Source of the DNA: G963676655 sp963676655
Lineage (GTDB): Bacteria > Verrucomicrobiota > Lentisphaeria > Victivallales > Victivallaceae
Assembly (NCBI GenBank): GCA_963676655.2
Contig: CAXXKX010000003.1
Coordinates: 4,340,001 to 4,404,000, forward strand
Direction of reading: 5' to 3'
DNA length: 64,000 bases
This document shows positions 26,423-35,849 of this stretch, piece by piece. Every line of letters starts with the position of its first letter. Position 1 is the first letter of the stretch. The notes beneath the pieces were generated by a model. It ran no database searches. It was not told where the DNA came from and worked only from the letters and a program-made list of their open reading frames with translations. The position numbers and the translations under genes are program-made.

Positions 26423-26456
26423 ACCGTCTGATTACTATAACCGTCTGATTACTATA
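26423..26456. repeat. Two tandem copies of a 17-bp sequence
   Basis: ACCGTCTGATTACTATA occurs twice head to tail between the acetyltransferase and larE stops. Confidence 0.85.
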
Positions 26457-26495
26457 TGAAATGAAAATTGTTTGTAAGTTGCTTAAGATTATAGA

Positions 26496-27287
26496 TTATT
26501 GGTGATCCGGAGTATTGGCGGAGCCGCGGCGGTATCCTTGAAGGTCAAGGCTGACCGAGTCAAAGCCGACAGTGATAATTGCTTCGGACAATTCATTGTG
26601 AAGTTCCGCGGCACGGACGATTTGACTTGATGGAAGTTCGATTCTGATCCCGTTGCCGGCAGCTCTGGCGCGCCCGCCGGTAAAGCCGTGTTTTCTTAAA
26701 ATATCTTCAACCGCATCGACTTTCTTCAGCAAATCAGCTTCCAGGCGGCGTCCGCAGGGAATTCGTGAGGCCAGACAGGCCGACGCGGGCCGGTCCCAGT
26801 TGGCATTACCGAGTTCTCTGGAAAGCTCCCGGACTGCCTGCTTATTCATTCCGGCATCGGCCAAAGGGTGTTTTACGCCAAGCTCGTTACAGGCTTTCAG
26901 TCCGGGACGGTAGTCGCCGTAGTCATCGGTATTGGTGCCGTCGCACAAAATGGAGAATCCCTGTTCCCCGGCTTTTTTCATGGCCTCTGAAAAGATGGCT
27001 TTTTTGCAATAATAGCAACGTTCAGGGTCATTAACCGCAACCGCTTCCAGTTCAAGCGGTGCGAACTCGATTACGATAAGTTGAAAATCGTGTTCACGCG
27101 CCCATGTCAGGGCGAAAGCACGTTCAGCCCCGGGCGTGAACTCTGAATCGGCAAAGAGCAGCAGGACATTGTCCAGGCCTAATGTTTTCAACGCGGCCGA
27201 TGCCAGCAAGGTGCTGTCGGTTCCGCCTGAAAAGGCAATTGCGACCCGTTGATACTGTTTAAGAATATTGTAAAGTTTTTCACTCAT
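26496..27287 (-). CDS. larE: ATP-dependent sacrificial sulfur transferase LarE
   Basis: 263 residues. The PP-loop motif is VAIAFSGGTDSTLLASAAL near residue 20. VNDPERCYYCKKAIF and LCDGTNTDDYGDYRPG are family hallmarks, and SACLASRIPCG contains the Cys that donates sulfur in characterised LarE. The C-terminus GYRRGSAN is also conserved. LarE builds the nickel-pincer cofactor of lactate racemase-type enzymes from a nicotinic acid mononucleotide derivative made by LarB. No larA, larB or larC lies in this window, so the partner enzyme is elsewhere or different. An in-frame ATG 12 nt upstream is an alternative start. Confidence 0.92.
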   Translation of the reverse strand: MSEKLYNILKQYQRVAIAFSGGTDSTLLASAALKTLGLDNVLLLFADSEFTPGAERAFALTWAREHDFQLIVIEFAPLELEAVAVNDPERCYYCKKAIFSEAMKKAGEQGFSILCDGTNTDDYGDYRPGLKACNELGVKHPLADAGMNKQAVRELSRELGNANWDRPASACLASRIPCGRRLEADLLKKVDAVEDILRKHGFTGGRARAAGNGIRIELPSSQIVRAAELHNELSEAIITVGFDSVSLDLQGYRRGSANTPDHQ

Positions 27288-27352
27288 AAAAAAATCCATG
27301 CTAAAGTTATTGAAAATTTAGCACGGATTACGAATTATGCGAAAATAATTGA

Positions 27353-30232
27353 TTATTTTTTTGTCGGAAGAATTTTGATTTTGTAATTGAAAATTCTGGT
27401 CTGTCCGGCTTTCCAATCGCGGGGCAGGGCAATACTCAAGCCGCTCATGCTGGCGGCCTCTTTCCGGTAGCGGAGTGGTGTCGCGACCTTGACCGTATAT
27501 TCTTTGGGCAATTCGACCAGCATGCCGCTGCCGTTTAGAGCGGTCAATTTGATCTCTGAAGCCTGGAACGGTTTAAGGGCCGGGTTTTCGCCGCAGTAAA
27601 CTCCGGGCAGAGATTTGTGAGTTGGAGTTACCAAGGGTTTCGGCAATGCGTACTGGTTGAATTTGTTTTTGCTGCCGTATTCCAGAACCCGGTTGTCCAA
27701 TGCAAGCGGGATTGATTCGTAAAGATTTTTCAAGTTAATGTCTTTGTTTGCGGTAATCATCATTTTGACATCGATTGATTTGTCATTCAATATGACTATT
27801 CTGCGATAGGTCAACGGAGTATTGGGAATGGTTCCGGATTTCTGGTATTCCCGACCGTTAGCGCTTATTGTGACTGTCGGACTGTTGAAACATTCGGCCA
27901 CGATACGCGGATCAACGTTATCGGCCCATTTTTTGCACAACGGTTCTGCAACCCGGCCCCAGACTGTGTTGGTATACATCACATTGTGATTGGAGCCGAC
28001 TGAGACCGGACCGCTTTCCGGCAGCCAGATCGCGGAAAAACCGCCGGGTTTTTTGGCCCGCTGATAGCCACCGTAGCCCATGCCGCCATACCCGATCAGT
28101 TTTCCTGATCCGTCTTTTACTTCCGACTGGGTCCATGTCATGGTTGGCGGCGCCCCGGCTCCGCCGAATATGATCGCGTAATAAGCCGGAGTCTTGACAA
28201 AGAACCAGCGGTTGTCGATATTTTTGACAAAGTTTCCCGGCTGCATGCAGGGCCAGTTTTTTGAGCCTTTTTTGCCATTCCAGATCGGACCGTAAGCTAT
28301 CAGGTCGTGAATTTTGCCGATGCCGCTTTTGTGGGTGTAGAAGCGGGTCCGGGTGTTGATGTCACTGGGACTGCAAGTGTCGGAAAATGTGTGTTGGGGA
28401 ACTTTGGATGTTCGCGGCAGGGTGAGATATGATTTCAAGACATAGTATTCATCAAGCCATTTGACAATTTCCGGATATTTGAACATGCCCCAGACCTTTG
28501 CCATATTGGCATTGGATTCCAGACAGTATTCATTGTCGTGCCCGAGGCTTTCGGCCGGGACCGCGCCGCCGATACGTCCGGTATCCGAACTGTAATTATA
28601 GCGGATTTTGCTCTTATCAGAATATGGGGTCAGGTCCGGATTACTTCGCCCCAGATTGTTCGGCATACAGAAGCGTCTGACGTTAAAATCGAGCGAACTT
28701 TTTATTTTCGGATTATCCGTCAGTTTGGCGGCGTGCGCCAAATCGGCGATCTCATAGGTCCATTGATTGGAGCAGAGGCCCTGTTCCATGGTGACGCGTG
28801 ACAAAGCCCATTTCAGAAACAGGTTGTTCATCGCTTGTCTGACTTTTGGCGGAATATGGTTGGGCGAAACTTCTTTCAGTGGCTCAAGATATTTGGCGAG
28901 GCTTAAATCATTCAGCGGCCACCACGAGGAGCGGATAGGCTGGAACGCGTTGGTGTATTTGAGGCTTCGCGGATAATCGCGGCCGGCAAATGATAAAGTC
29001 GGGTCGAATTTTTTGACTTTGCTGAGAATGGTATGGAGCCAGACGCGTTTGACCAGTGCGGCGTTGTTATAGTACGGAGATTTACGGTCGGCGATGTATG
29101 GCAGCAATCCTGGTCCGCGCCAACCCAGGGTGATAATTCCGTATTTAGGCAGACCGCGCCTGGTTTGATATGTTTTGATTTCCTTGACCAGGTCTTTGGT
29201 TGAGAGCTTTCCGATCTTTTTCGATACCGGCAGAACGTCGACTTTCAGATCGGATGGTTTCAGGCTGTCGGCCCAGTCCATAATGATTTTCTGATCCGGA
29301 TCATAATAGAGGTTTTTCCCGTCAGCGATCGCTCCGGCCGCGATCTTTTTCGCGGCGGCGGCGCTGGCGCAGATGATCGGGGGGACTCCCTTGATATGGA
29401 AACACGCGCCGGTGGTTTTGCCGTCGACACTCAACTGCAGGACCGAATCACCCTTGATATTTTTTGCGATAGCAAAGTTGATATATTCACGCGGGGTGGT
29501 TTTTGCAACGGTTTTGCCCTGCATATCAGTGACTTTAATTTGCCAGTTGAATGGCTTGATTTCTTCGGTGGTGGCAAAACTGATGTCTTTGGTATTTTTC
29601 GGGACATACAGGAAGGCTTTTGACAGACGTCCCTTCGGGACGTACATCGAACCGAGACCGGGAAAGACCCCGCACGCCATCGGCCGACTCGGGGTGAGCG
29701 ATATCCAATGGTCCCAGCAGGAGCCGACGTAAACGCGGTAGATGCCTTTGCCGGCATCGGCTACTTTGATTTTGAAATTCCTGACTGGAAGTTTTTCCGG
29801 GTTAGTCAGGAAAGGTGAACGTTTTTTGCCGGGAGGCGTACCGCCCGGGGAGTAGGTTCTGTGCCAGCTGCGATAGCGCATGTCAACGCCGATATCATAA
29901 AAGCCGTCATGGTATTCAAAGTTGCCTTTGACAATGCCGTCGTCTTCGATAAACTGACCTGTCAGCACTTTGCTTTCGGGGCCGATGACAAAGACGTAAG
30001 CCGGGCGTGGGCCCTGCTGATATGTATTCATATCACGGATTGAAAAATTCAGGTCGAACGCGCCGCCGTCAGCGTTATCAAGATAGAAAATCATCTGCTG
30101 GCGCGGTCGCCACAGCGCATCAGGGCCGGTAAATTTATTGGCGGTTTTGACGTTTTCAGGCGTAGACTGACAGGATGCAAGGCCGAAAGCCATAAGTCCG
30201 GCCGTGATTGCGCAAAGAGTTGTTGTTTTCAT
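27353..30232 (-). CDS. Large lipoprotein, polysaccharide lyase/toroid-like, 959 aa
   Basis: The N-terminus MKTTTLCAITAGLMAFGLAS ends in a lipobox (LASC), so the mature protein is probably lipid-anchored. The first 300 residues are beta-rich. The middle (about 390-680) is helical with repeated Trp and aromatic residues (LSRVTMEQGLCSNQWTYEIA, CLESNANMAKVWGMFKYPE), as in alpha/alpha-toroid lyases and hydrolases. The last 280 residues form a beta sandwich (MMITANKDINLKNLYESIPL). It resembles in layout and motifs the protein at 33167, suggesting paralogy. I do not recognise a named family with certainty. Its start overlaps the stop of the GH29-like gene by 4 bp. Confidence 0.72.
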   Translation of the reverse strand: MKTTTLCAITAGLMAFGLASCQSTPENVKTANKFTGPDALWRPRQQMIFYLDNADGGAFDLNFSIRDMNTYQQGPRPAYVFVIGPESKVLTGQFIEDDGIVKGNFEYHDGFYDIGVDMRYRSWHRTYSPGGTPPGKKRSPFLTNPEKLPVRNFKIKVADAGKGIYRVYVGSCWDHWISLTPSRPMACGVFPGLGSMYVPKGRLSKAFLYVPKNTKDISFATTEEIKPFNWQIKVTDMQGKTVAKTTPREYINFAIAKNIKGDSVLQLSVDGKTTGACFHIKGVPPIICASAAAAKKIAAGAIADGKNLYYDPDQKIIMDWADSLKPSDLKVDVLPVSKKIGKLSTKDLVKEIKTYQTRRGLPKYGIITLGWRGPGLLPYIADRKSPYYNNAALVKRVWLHTILSKVKKFDPTLSFAGRDYPRSLKYTNAFQPIRSSWWPLNDLSLAKYLEPLKEVSPNHIPPKVRQAMNNLFLKWALSRVTMEQGLCSNQWTYEIADLAHAAKLTDNPKIKSSLDFNVRRFCMPNNLGRSNPDLTPYSDKSKIRYNYSSDTGRIGGAVPAESLGHDNEYCLESNANMAKVWGMFKYPEIVKWLDEYYVLKSYLTLPRTSKVPQHTFSDTCSPSDINTRTRFYTHKSGIGKIHDLIAYGPIWNGKKGSKNWPCMQPGNFVKNIDNRWFFVKTPAYYAIIFGGAGAPPTMTWTQSEVKDGSGKLIGYGGMGYGGYQRAKKPGGFSAIWLPESGPVSVGSNHNVMYTNTVWGRVAEPLCKKWADNVDPRIVAECFNSPTVTISANGREYQKSGTIPNTPLTYRRIVILNDKSIDVKMMITANKDINLKNLYESIPLALDNRVLEYGSKNKFNQYALPKPLVTPTHKSLPGVYCGENPALKPFQASEIKLTALNGSGMLVELPKEYTVKVATPLRYRKEAASMSGLSIALPRDWKAGQTRIFNYKIKILPTKK

Positions 30233-31188
30233 TGTTCCCCGCTTATTTTTTGTTTAAGGTTAGCTAAAAATTCAATTGAAGGAGCAGGCAGTGAGCCGTC
30301 CCGGTAAATACCGATATTGATCGTGACGCCGCCGCCGTGTGTCCGGAATTTTTCAATCCACGGTGCCATTTCATCCACGGTAAACCGGGGCTTGGGTATT
30401 TCCGGATCGAACGGTTCATCTTTGGAGGGACAGTGTCCCCAGAAACATTCCAGCCAGATCAGGGCGTGCGGCAGCATATTATCCGGCAGGTTGTCGGGCG
30501 GGTCGAGCAGGTTGTTTGCTTCTCCGCAAAGGTAATCTTCCTCCGGCCAGACATATTTCATCAGATTAGCGCCGGGGCACAGACATACTGCCCGGTTGGG
30601 ATTTCCGGTCCGTGATGCCGTGAACCATTTATCTTTATTGAAGCGGGCATTGGTCCAGCCGTTGCGCCCTTCCGGGATAAATGATTTGTCGGCGGCGGTG
30701 TAGCAGCCGTCGAACCACCACCCGGAGAGCAGGGAACCGAATTTTCCGCCCCAGTATTCCACAACTTTGTACCAGCTTTCCATGAATACTGATTTATCAA
30801 CCGGATCATTATTCCAGCCAAGAGCTTCACGGACTCTTTCCTCATGGCACCATACTTCGGTCGGGAGGTAGGCGACAAGCGTGATTTTGCGTTTTTTAAG
30901 TTCCAGCGCCAATTCCATCATCAGGTCACGCGGGGTAAAAAATTCCGCGCCAAGATATTTTTCGAGTTCCGGATTGGGCGAGATATAGCCGCCCAGGTTT
31001 TGTCCGAACGGCATAATCAGCCATTTTGCCCCGGCCTTTTCGAGATTGTCGCAGAATGCCTGGATATCAAAATTTGAAACGCATTCGTTCCATGACGGTT
31101 CAAGTTTGCCGTCGCGGTTGGCGATTGCCGGGATGTAATGGACCATGACGCCGAACGGCGCTTGTTTTAACCAGTTTGCTCTGAGCAT
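30229..31188 (-). CDS. Short GH29-like (alpha-L-fucosidase-like) TIM-barrel protein, 319 aa
   Basis: FGVMVHYIPAIANRDGKLEP, EKAGAKWLIMPFGQNLGGYI and LLSGWWFDGCY follow the order of GH29 fucosidase motifs; the Asp in WWFDG aligns with the family nucleophile. EEDYLCGEANNL and GGGVTINIGIYRDG also fit GH29 beta strands. The family usually has about 450-500 residues with a C-terminal beta domain, which is missing. The usual HHDGF motif after AGAKY is replaced. No signal peptide is seen, so it acts in the cytoplasm. It is a diverged paralogue of the next gene upstream. Confidence 0.78.
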   Translation of the reverse strand: MLRANWLKQAPFGVMVHYIPAIANRDGKLEPSWNECVSNFDIQAFCDNLEKAGAKWLIMPFGQNLGGYISPNPELEKYLGAEFFTPRDLMMELALELKKRKITLVAYLPTEVWCHEERVREALGWNNDPVDKSVFMESWYKVVEYWGGKFGSLLSGWWFDGCYTAADKSFIPEGRNGWTNARFNKDKWFTASRTGNPNRAVCLCPGANLMKYVWPEEDYLCGEANNLLDPPDNLPDNMLPHALIWLECFWGHCPSKDEPFDPEIPKPRFTVDEMAPWIEKFRTHGGGVTINIGIYRDGSLPAPSIEFLANLKQKISGEQ

Positions 31189-31211
31189 AATAGTTTCCTG
31201 GATGGTTGATA

Positions 31212-32159
31212 TTAATTTTCTATACGTGATGAAACACGTTTAAGCTGTTTCACGGTGGCTGGCGCCAGGCGACCGTCTTCATAGATGCCGATATTGAAAG
31301 TAATGCATCCGCCTTCCTTGCGGCATGTATTGAGATAATCTGACAATTGATCATCGCTAAATCGTGGGGGATCAATTTCTCCGGGAGCTTTCCCATGCAG
31401 CCAGAAGCAGTCGAGCCAGAGCAGGGCGTGCCACTGCGGCTGGTCATCTGAGATTATTTCAGGAGGAAGAACCGACATGTCATTTGATTCCCCGGCTGTA
31501 TAATCTTCTTCAGGGAATGATGTACTATGTCGTTCTTTTGAAACTCCGGTACACATGGCGACAATCGCGTCTGGATTTCCCGTGCGGGCGGCTTCAAACC
31601 ATTTTACGCCGTCAAACCGCTGGTTGTTCCAGCCGGAATCATAGGTACGCAGGAATGTTTTTACGCTGGAGTCGTAACAACTGTCGAACCACCAGCCGTC
31701 AATCAGCGTGCCCCATTGTTCGGCATAAGCTTGCATGACATCGGTCCAGCGTAGCTGAAAGACGCTTTTGTCGGCCGGATCGAGGTCCCAGCCGAAAGCC
31801 TCGCGCATCGCTTCCGATTCGTGGTCGATTTCTGTTTGAAAATAGACGATCAGCCGCAGGCCTTTTGCGTGTAGCGCCTTGCCTAGCTCGGCAATCAGGT
31901 CCCGGTCCGAACAGTGACCGGGAAAATAGCGTTCGATTAACGGGTTGGGGGCGCAGAATGCGTCCCCGCAGTGGCCGCAGGTGAAAATCAGCCATTTTGC
32001 CCCGAGGTTAACCAGGGAGTCGACAAAAGATTCCACCGGAAAGGCGTCTACTCTTTTGTTCCAGTCCGGTTCAGGCGAACCTGTTTCCGGCATGGTCCTG
32101 ACGGTCCAGTGCACCATGACCCCGAAAGGGCCTTTTTTCATCCATGCAATTGACGGCAT
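31212..32159 (-). CDS. Short GH29-like (alpha-L-fucosidase-like) protein, second paralogue, 315 aa
   Basis: The same plan as the gene at 30229: FGVMVHWTVRTMPETGSPEP, NLGAKWLIFTCGHCGDAF, TLIDGWWFDSCYD, SFPEEDYTAGESNDM and GGCITFNIGIYEDG. Here two His/Cys-rich residues (CGHCGD) stand where GH29 has HHDGF, so it keeps more of the family's substrate-binding site than its neighbour. It lacks a signal peptide and the C-terminal domain. Both copies probably came from a local duplication; the gap between them is 23 bp. Confidence 0.78.
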   Translation of the reverse strand: MPSIAWMKKGPFGVMVHWTVRTMPETGSPEPDWNKRVDAFPVESFVDSLVNLGAKWLIFTCGHCGDAFCAPNPLIERYFPGHCSDRDLIAELGKALHAKGLRLIVYFQTEIDHESEAMREAFGWDLDPADKSVFQLRWTDVMQAYAEQWGTLIDGWWFDSCYDSSVKTFLRTYDSGWNNQRFDGVKWFEAARTGNPDAIVAMCTGVSKERHSTSFPEEDYTAGESNDMSVLPPEIISDDQPQWHALLWLDCFWLHGKAPGEIDPPRFSDDQLSDYLNTCRKEGGCITFNIGIYEDGRLAPATVKQLKRVSSRIEN

Positions 32160-32171
32160 CTTTTTTCCCCG

Positions 32172-33041
32172 TTATTTGACGTCGACCGCAACGGGCATCG
32201 AGGTTAGAACCGAGATCATTTCATCTTCCAGTTCAACATCCGCTTTGACAATGATCGCATTACGCGGATATGGCTTGCCCTTTTTATATTCAGGGGACAG
32301 GGAATTGATTTTTACCTTGGCAACCCAGACTTTCTTTTCTTTGTCAACGGGTTTCATCATCAACATGCTGACGCCGTTGATTTTCATTTTGGGCATTGTA
32401 TAGGATTTGTAGAACGAGAGAGAGGCTTCTTCGGCGGGATTTTTTAAATTCAAGGTGAAAGTAACTTCTTCACCCGGTTTGACAGGTTTGTCTGCTTTGA
32501 TTGACTCTGAGTCGATTTCGATGTAAAAATCCGGCTTTTTTACCATCTTCATGTAGCCAAATGTCGTGATAAAACCGTGCTGGTCAATGCGCAGGAAGGC
32601 ATCACGCGGTTTAGTCAGTTTGGAGTTCCGGGCAATGTTGACGGCGTAATAACCCGGCAGTACCCTGGAAACCATTCCGACCGTGTTGCAGTCCAGACCG
32701 ACAAAATTTCCCATTGTCAGACCGCGATAGCCTTTCAATGGTTTTACATCAGTGATCTTCCAGCAGAACCAAGGATATTCCGGCGAGAGTTTCATGTATT
32801 TACCGGTTGAATAGTGTTTTTTCGCCGAGTCTGATTTGAAAATGAACCCTTTCTTGTCTTTAGTCGCTTCTATCGTAAAGGCCGAGGTCCTCCAGGCGTC
32901 ACCCTGGTTAGTCGGGCTGACTTTGATGTTTTCCCCGGTTACTTCCCACAGAACATTGCTGTCGGCTTTTTTAGGGGCGTCGGCGGCGGATAGACTTAAT
33001 CCGGCGATTGCGGTTGAAACGGTTATCAACAGTTTATTCAT
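32172..33041 (-). CDS. Secreted protein of unknown function, 289 aa
   Basis: A short signal peptide (MNKLLITVSTAIAGLSLSAA) precedes a protein rich in beta-strand-forming segments (AWRTSAFTIEATKDKKGFIF, EEVTFTLNLKNPAEEASLSF), consistent with a carbohydrate-binding or adaptor domain. No catalytic motif was recognised. Its place between the large toroid protein and the GH29-like genes on the same strand (125 bp and 12 bp gaps) suggests a role in the same glycan system, for example binding the substrate at the cell surface. Confidence 0.7.
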   Translation of the reverse strand: MNKLLITVSTAIAGLSLSAADAPKKADSNVLWEVTGENIKVSPTNQGDAWRTSAFTIEATKDKKGFIFKSDSAKKHYSTGKYMKLSPEYPWFCWKITDVKPLKGYRGLTMGNFVGLDCNTVGMVSRVLPGYYAVNIARNSKLTKPRDAFLRIDQHGFITTFGYMKMVKKPDFYIEIDSESIKADKPVKPGEEVTFTLNLKNPAEEASLSFYKSYTMPKMKINGVSMLMMKPVDKEKKVWVAKVKINSLSPEYKKGKPYPRNAIIVKADVELEDEMISVLTSMPVAVDVK

Positions 33042-33166
33042 TTTGATTTCTCCTTAATTATTTTCTCTTTCTTAACTCAAGTGAAACGATAAATTGCACC
33101 ATGACTTGCGCAATGCTCGCGCTCATTTCATTGTTCGTGGTTAAATATAACATATTGTCTGACTTG

Positions 33167-35752
33167 TTACTTTTCCATTTTAATTGGAATAATTTCATAT
33201 TGAACCCGGGCGAGTTTATTTTTCTTAAACACTCCGCCAAGGTGGATGCGGACGACGCCGTTAACCTGTGATTTGTCCCAGGTAGCTTTGCTCTCCGGGC
33301 CAAAACTCATGTCATGCGGATTCTTGAACTTATACAACACGCCGGCTCCGGCGCCGTTACGAAATCTTACTGCCGCAGTTTTACACGGTTTATCCTGCCA
33401 TTTTCCGGCATTGTCAAACTCGATCGTGATGCCGTCTTTTTTTACAAATGGCAACTGTTCAAACATATTGCGTATTTTTACGTCCCCGGTGAACCTGAGC
33501 CGGACTTTTACCTTTATGGATTTTTCGCCAAAGGTGATTTTGCGTTGAATATCAACCGGGGTTTTGAACATCTTCCAGTTCATCAACAGCGTCATTGTAT
33601 CAGGGTCAAAATTACTCGAAAGGCTCCAGTAACTTGGCAGGTCGCACTTGTCGTCGCTGATGTCCGCCCGAATGATATTGGCGGTGTCGGCGGTCCAGTT
33701 CATTGCCAGCAGGTTGCTGCCGAAATCCGGGGTCCAGAACATACCCAGACCCTGGGTCTGGTTCCACTTGTAAACGGGTTTTTTATTGTAAGGCTTGAAC
33801 ATAACCCGACTTTTTGTCCATTCCGCCGCAGTCTTGCCGATGTACGCAAACGCATAATATGACGGCCGTCGCACACAGATGAACTCGTTATTGAAATTTC
33901 TGGTGAAACTGCTTGACCGTTCAACAGGAAGTTTCGCATTTTTTATTTTTTTTGACGGATAAAGGTAGTTACTGTAAAGAGGTCCGAACAATGAAGTTGA
34001 GTAAGTGCTTACAGTTTGTCCTCTTTTGCTTTTTTCGGGGGTTTTATGAGGTTTGAGCAACGCATCATCGAGCTTTTTACTATAATCAATATCATCAATA
34101 TTTCTGTACCATACTGCGGCTGACTCTAGCTCACCTTTCATCAACTGACGTCCTGCTCCATATTGCGGGGTGGTCCAGGAACCTGCCGTACGATGAGCAA
34201 AAAGACTGGCGCCAAATATTTTTTTCCCATCCGGTTCCGGAGCAACGGTATGATTAAATAAATTATATATTGTATCCAGTCCTTTCTTGGCTATGTCGTT
34301 TCCGGTCATCCGGTAGTAGAGTGCCTGATAACATGCACCGAGTCCCTGATATGTCGCGTCAGGGCCGTAGGCTTCCTGCTGGTAGCCGGTTTTCATGAAT
34401 GCATTGTTTTCCGGCAGGGACATCCCTGAAATATAATCTTTCGCCAGCTCAACATATCCCTTTTCCCCGGTACCTTTGGCCATATACAAATAAGCGACCG
34501 GCCAGTGGGATGACTGGTTCTCGCAACTAACCCGGAACATCGAAAAACGATCAGGGATTCTTCTGACGGCTCCAGCCCATAGCTCCGCCAGTTTTTTATC
34601 CTGAATTTCTTTGCCGGCAAAGCAGAAAGAAGAACTCGGGAACTGCAGGAAAAGCAGGGCGTCTCCTCCACTGTAGCTGGAGCAGGAATTATCGCGACTG
34701 TCATTCTCTTTCAATATAAGCAGTCTTTGAAACTGAGCCAGCAGCAAACGTTTTTCAATTACCGGATCGTGGTAATAAGGGTTCCATGGTTTTTTTAGAG
34801 AATATATTAAAGCCAGGGATGTTGGATTTCCTCCGGTCCCGAATGTTTTACTCGCAGGATCAATATCCTGATGTTTTAAGGTGTAAAGCAGATAGTCAAG
34901 GAAGCTCCATCTGCCGAATAACGCGCCGGCCCGGTCGTCCGCCTCAAGCTTTTTCTTATTGCGCAGATCCGCAATCTTCAATTCAAGGTCATTCTTTTTT
35001 AAAGACTTGATCCATTCATACATCTTAACCTGGAATTTATGGGGAAAATATTTGCCGTCAGATGTTTTTTCCATGCTTCCGGCAATTGCCATGGCAGTTT
35101 TTTGATCAGGGCACAAGATCAACGGCATTCCTGATACCCCGAACCGGTAATATGCCCCGGGTTTCATTTTAAGAGCGATACTCCAGACCTGGCCTACTTT
35201 TCCTTTTATGTCTATCTTTTTATTTTTACTGCCGATAGTCACGACTTCTTTCCCGGAGGCGTCATAAATATTCCCTTGAATTCCGATGCCCCTGATAGTA
35301 AAACTGTCATACCCCGGCGGAATATAAAACCAGGCCTTTTTGAACTGGTCATTCGAGGTAGCATTCAACATGCACCGCAACGGCATGATTCCGAAAGAGG
35401 CTTCCGGCACGGTCTTGAGATCAACCGTAATATTTTTCCCGCTGTAACGCATCTGGTAGATCCCCTTCGGGGCATCCGGGCCGAAGTTATTATAGTATGA
35501 AACCGATTCACCGGGTTTGATTTTGCCGTAATCCCACTTTACCAGTTTTTCGTTCGCATCAAAAAAACGGCAGACAATTTTCCCCGGAGCATCTTTACTA
35601 GCGGTAACTCCGACCGCGATTTTCAGGGGGCCGCCTTTATGAACCACATAAAAGGCCATGGCCTCGGCTTTAAATGCTCCGGGCAGATTTTTTGCCGCTG
35701 CCGATTGCAGCAAGCCGATCACTGCAAGTAGCAGTACAACTTGTTTTAACAT
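33167..35752 (-). CDS. Large secreted protein, polysaccharide lyase/toroid-like, 861 aa
   Basis: A Sec signal peptide (MLKQVVLLLAVIGLLQSAAA) starts the protein. N-terminal beta domains (GGPLKIAVGVTASKDAPGKI) are followed by a helical middle with GTGGNPTSLALIYSLKK, CENQSSHWPVAYLYMA and TYQGLGACYQALYYRMTG, typical spacing for an alpha/alpha toroid. A C-terminal beta sandwich (VRLRFTGDVKIRNMFEQLPF) resembles that of heparinase/alginate-lyase-type proteins. It shares this architecture with the lipoprotein at 27353 but uses an ordinary signal peptide. It is the enzyme next to the pseudopilin pseudogene. Confidence 0.74.
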   Translation of the reverse strand: MLKQVVLLLAVIGLLQSAAAKNLPGAFKAEAMAFYVVHKGGPLKIAVGVTASKDAPGKIVCRFFDANEKLVKWDYGKIKPGESVSYYNNFGPDAPKGIYQMRYSGKNITVDLKTVPEASFGIMPLRCMLNATSNDQFKKAWFYIPPGYDSFTIRGIGIQGNIYDASGKEVVTIGSKNKKIDIKGKVGQVWSIALKMKPGAYYRFGVSGMPLILCPDQKTAMAIAGSMEKTSDGKYFPHKFQVKMYEWIKSLKKNDLELKIADLRNKKKLEADDRAGALFGRWSFLDYLLYTLKHQDIDPASKTFGTGGNPTSLALIYSLKKPWNPYYHDPVIEKRLLLAQFQRLLILKENDSRDNSCSSYSGGDALLFLQFPSSSFCFAGKEIQDKKLAELWAGAVRRIPDRFSMFRVSCENQSSHWPVAYLYMAKGTGEKGYVELAKDYISGMSLPENNAFMKTGYQQEAYGPDATYQGLGACYQALYYRMTGNDIAKKGLDTIYNLFNHTVAPEPDGKKIFGASLFAHRTAGSWTTPQYGAGRQLMKGELESAAVWYRNIDDIDYSKKLDDALLKPHKTPEKSKRGQTVSTYSTSLFGPLYSNYLYPSKKIKNAKLPVERSSSFTRNFNNEFICVRRPSYYAFAYIGKTAAEWTKSRVMFKPYNKKPVYKWNQTQGLGMFWTPDFGSNLLAMNWTADTANIIRADISDDKCDLPSYWSLSSNFDPDTMTLLMNWKMFKTPVDIQRKITFGEKSIKVKVRLRFTGDVKIRNMFEQLPFVKKDGITIEFDNAGKWQDKPCKTAAVRFRNGAGAGVLYKFKNPHDMSFGPESKATWDKSQVNGVVRIHLGGVFKKNKLARVQYEIIPIKMEK

Positions 35753-35849
35753 TCAAATACTCCATTTTGTTTTGTTAAAAAAATTATTCCATCGGAAATT
35801 CCGATGGAATATCACTGATTATTTTTCATTGAGCCAATACAGAAAATTA

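Noticed and set aside
33058..33303. 81-codon minus-strand frame after the toroid protein gene
   Set aside because: Overlaps the end of the 861-residue gene in another frame and has no ribosome site or domain.
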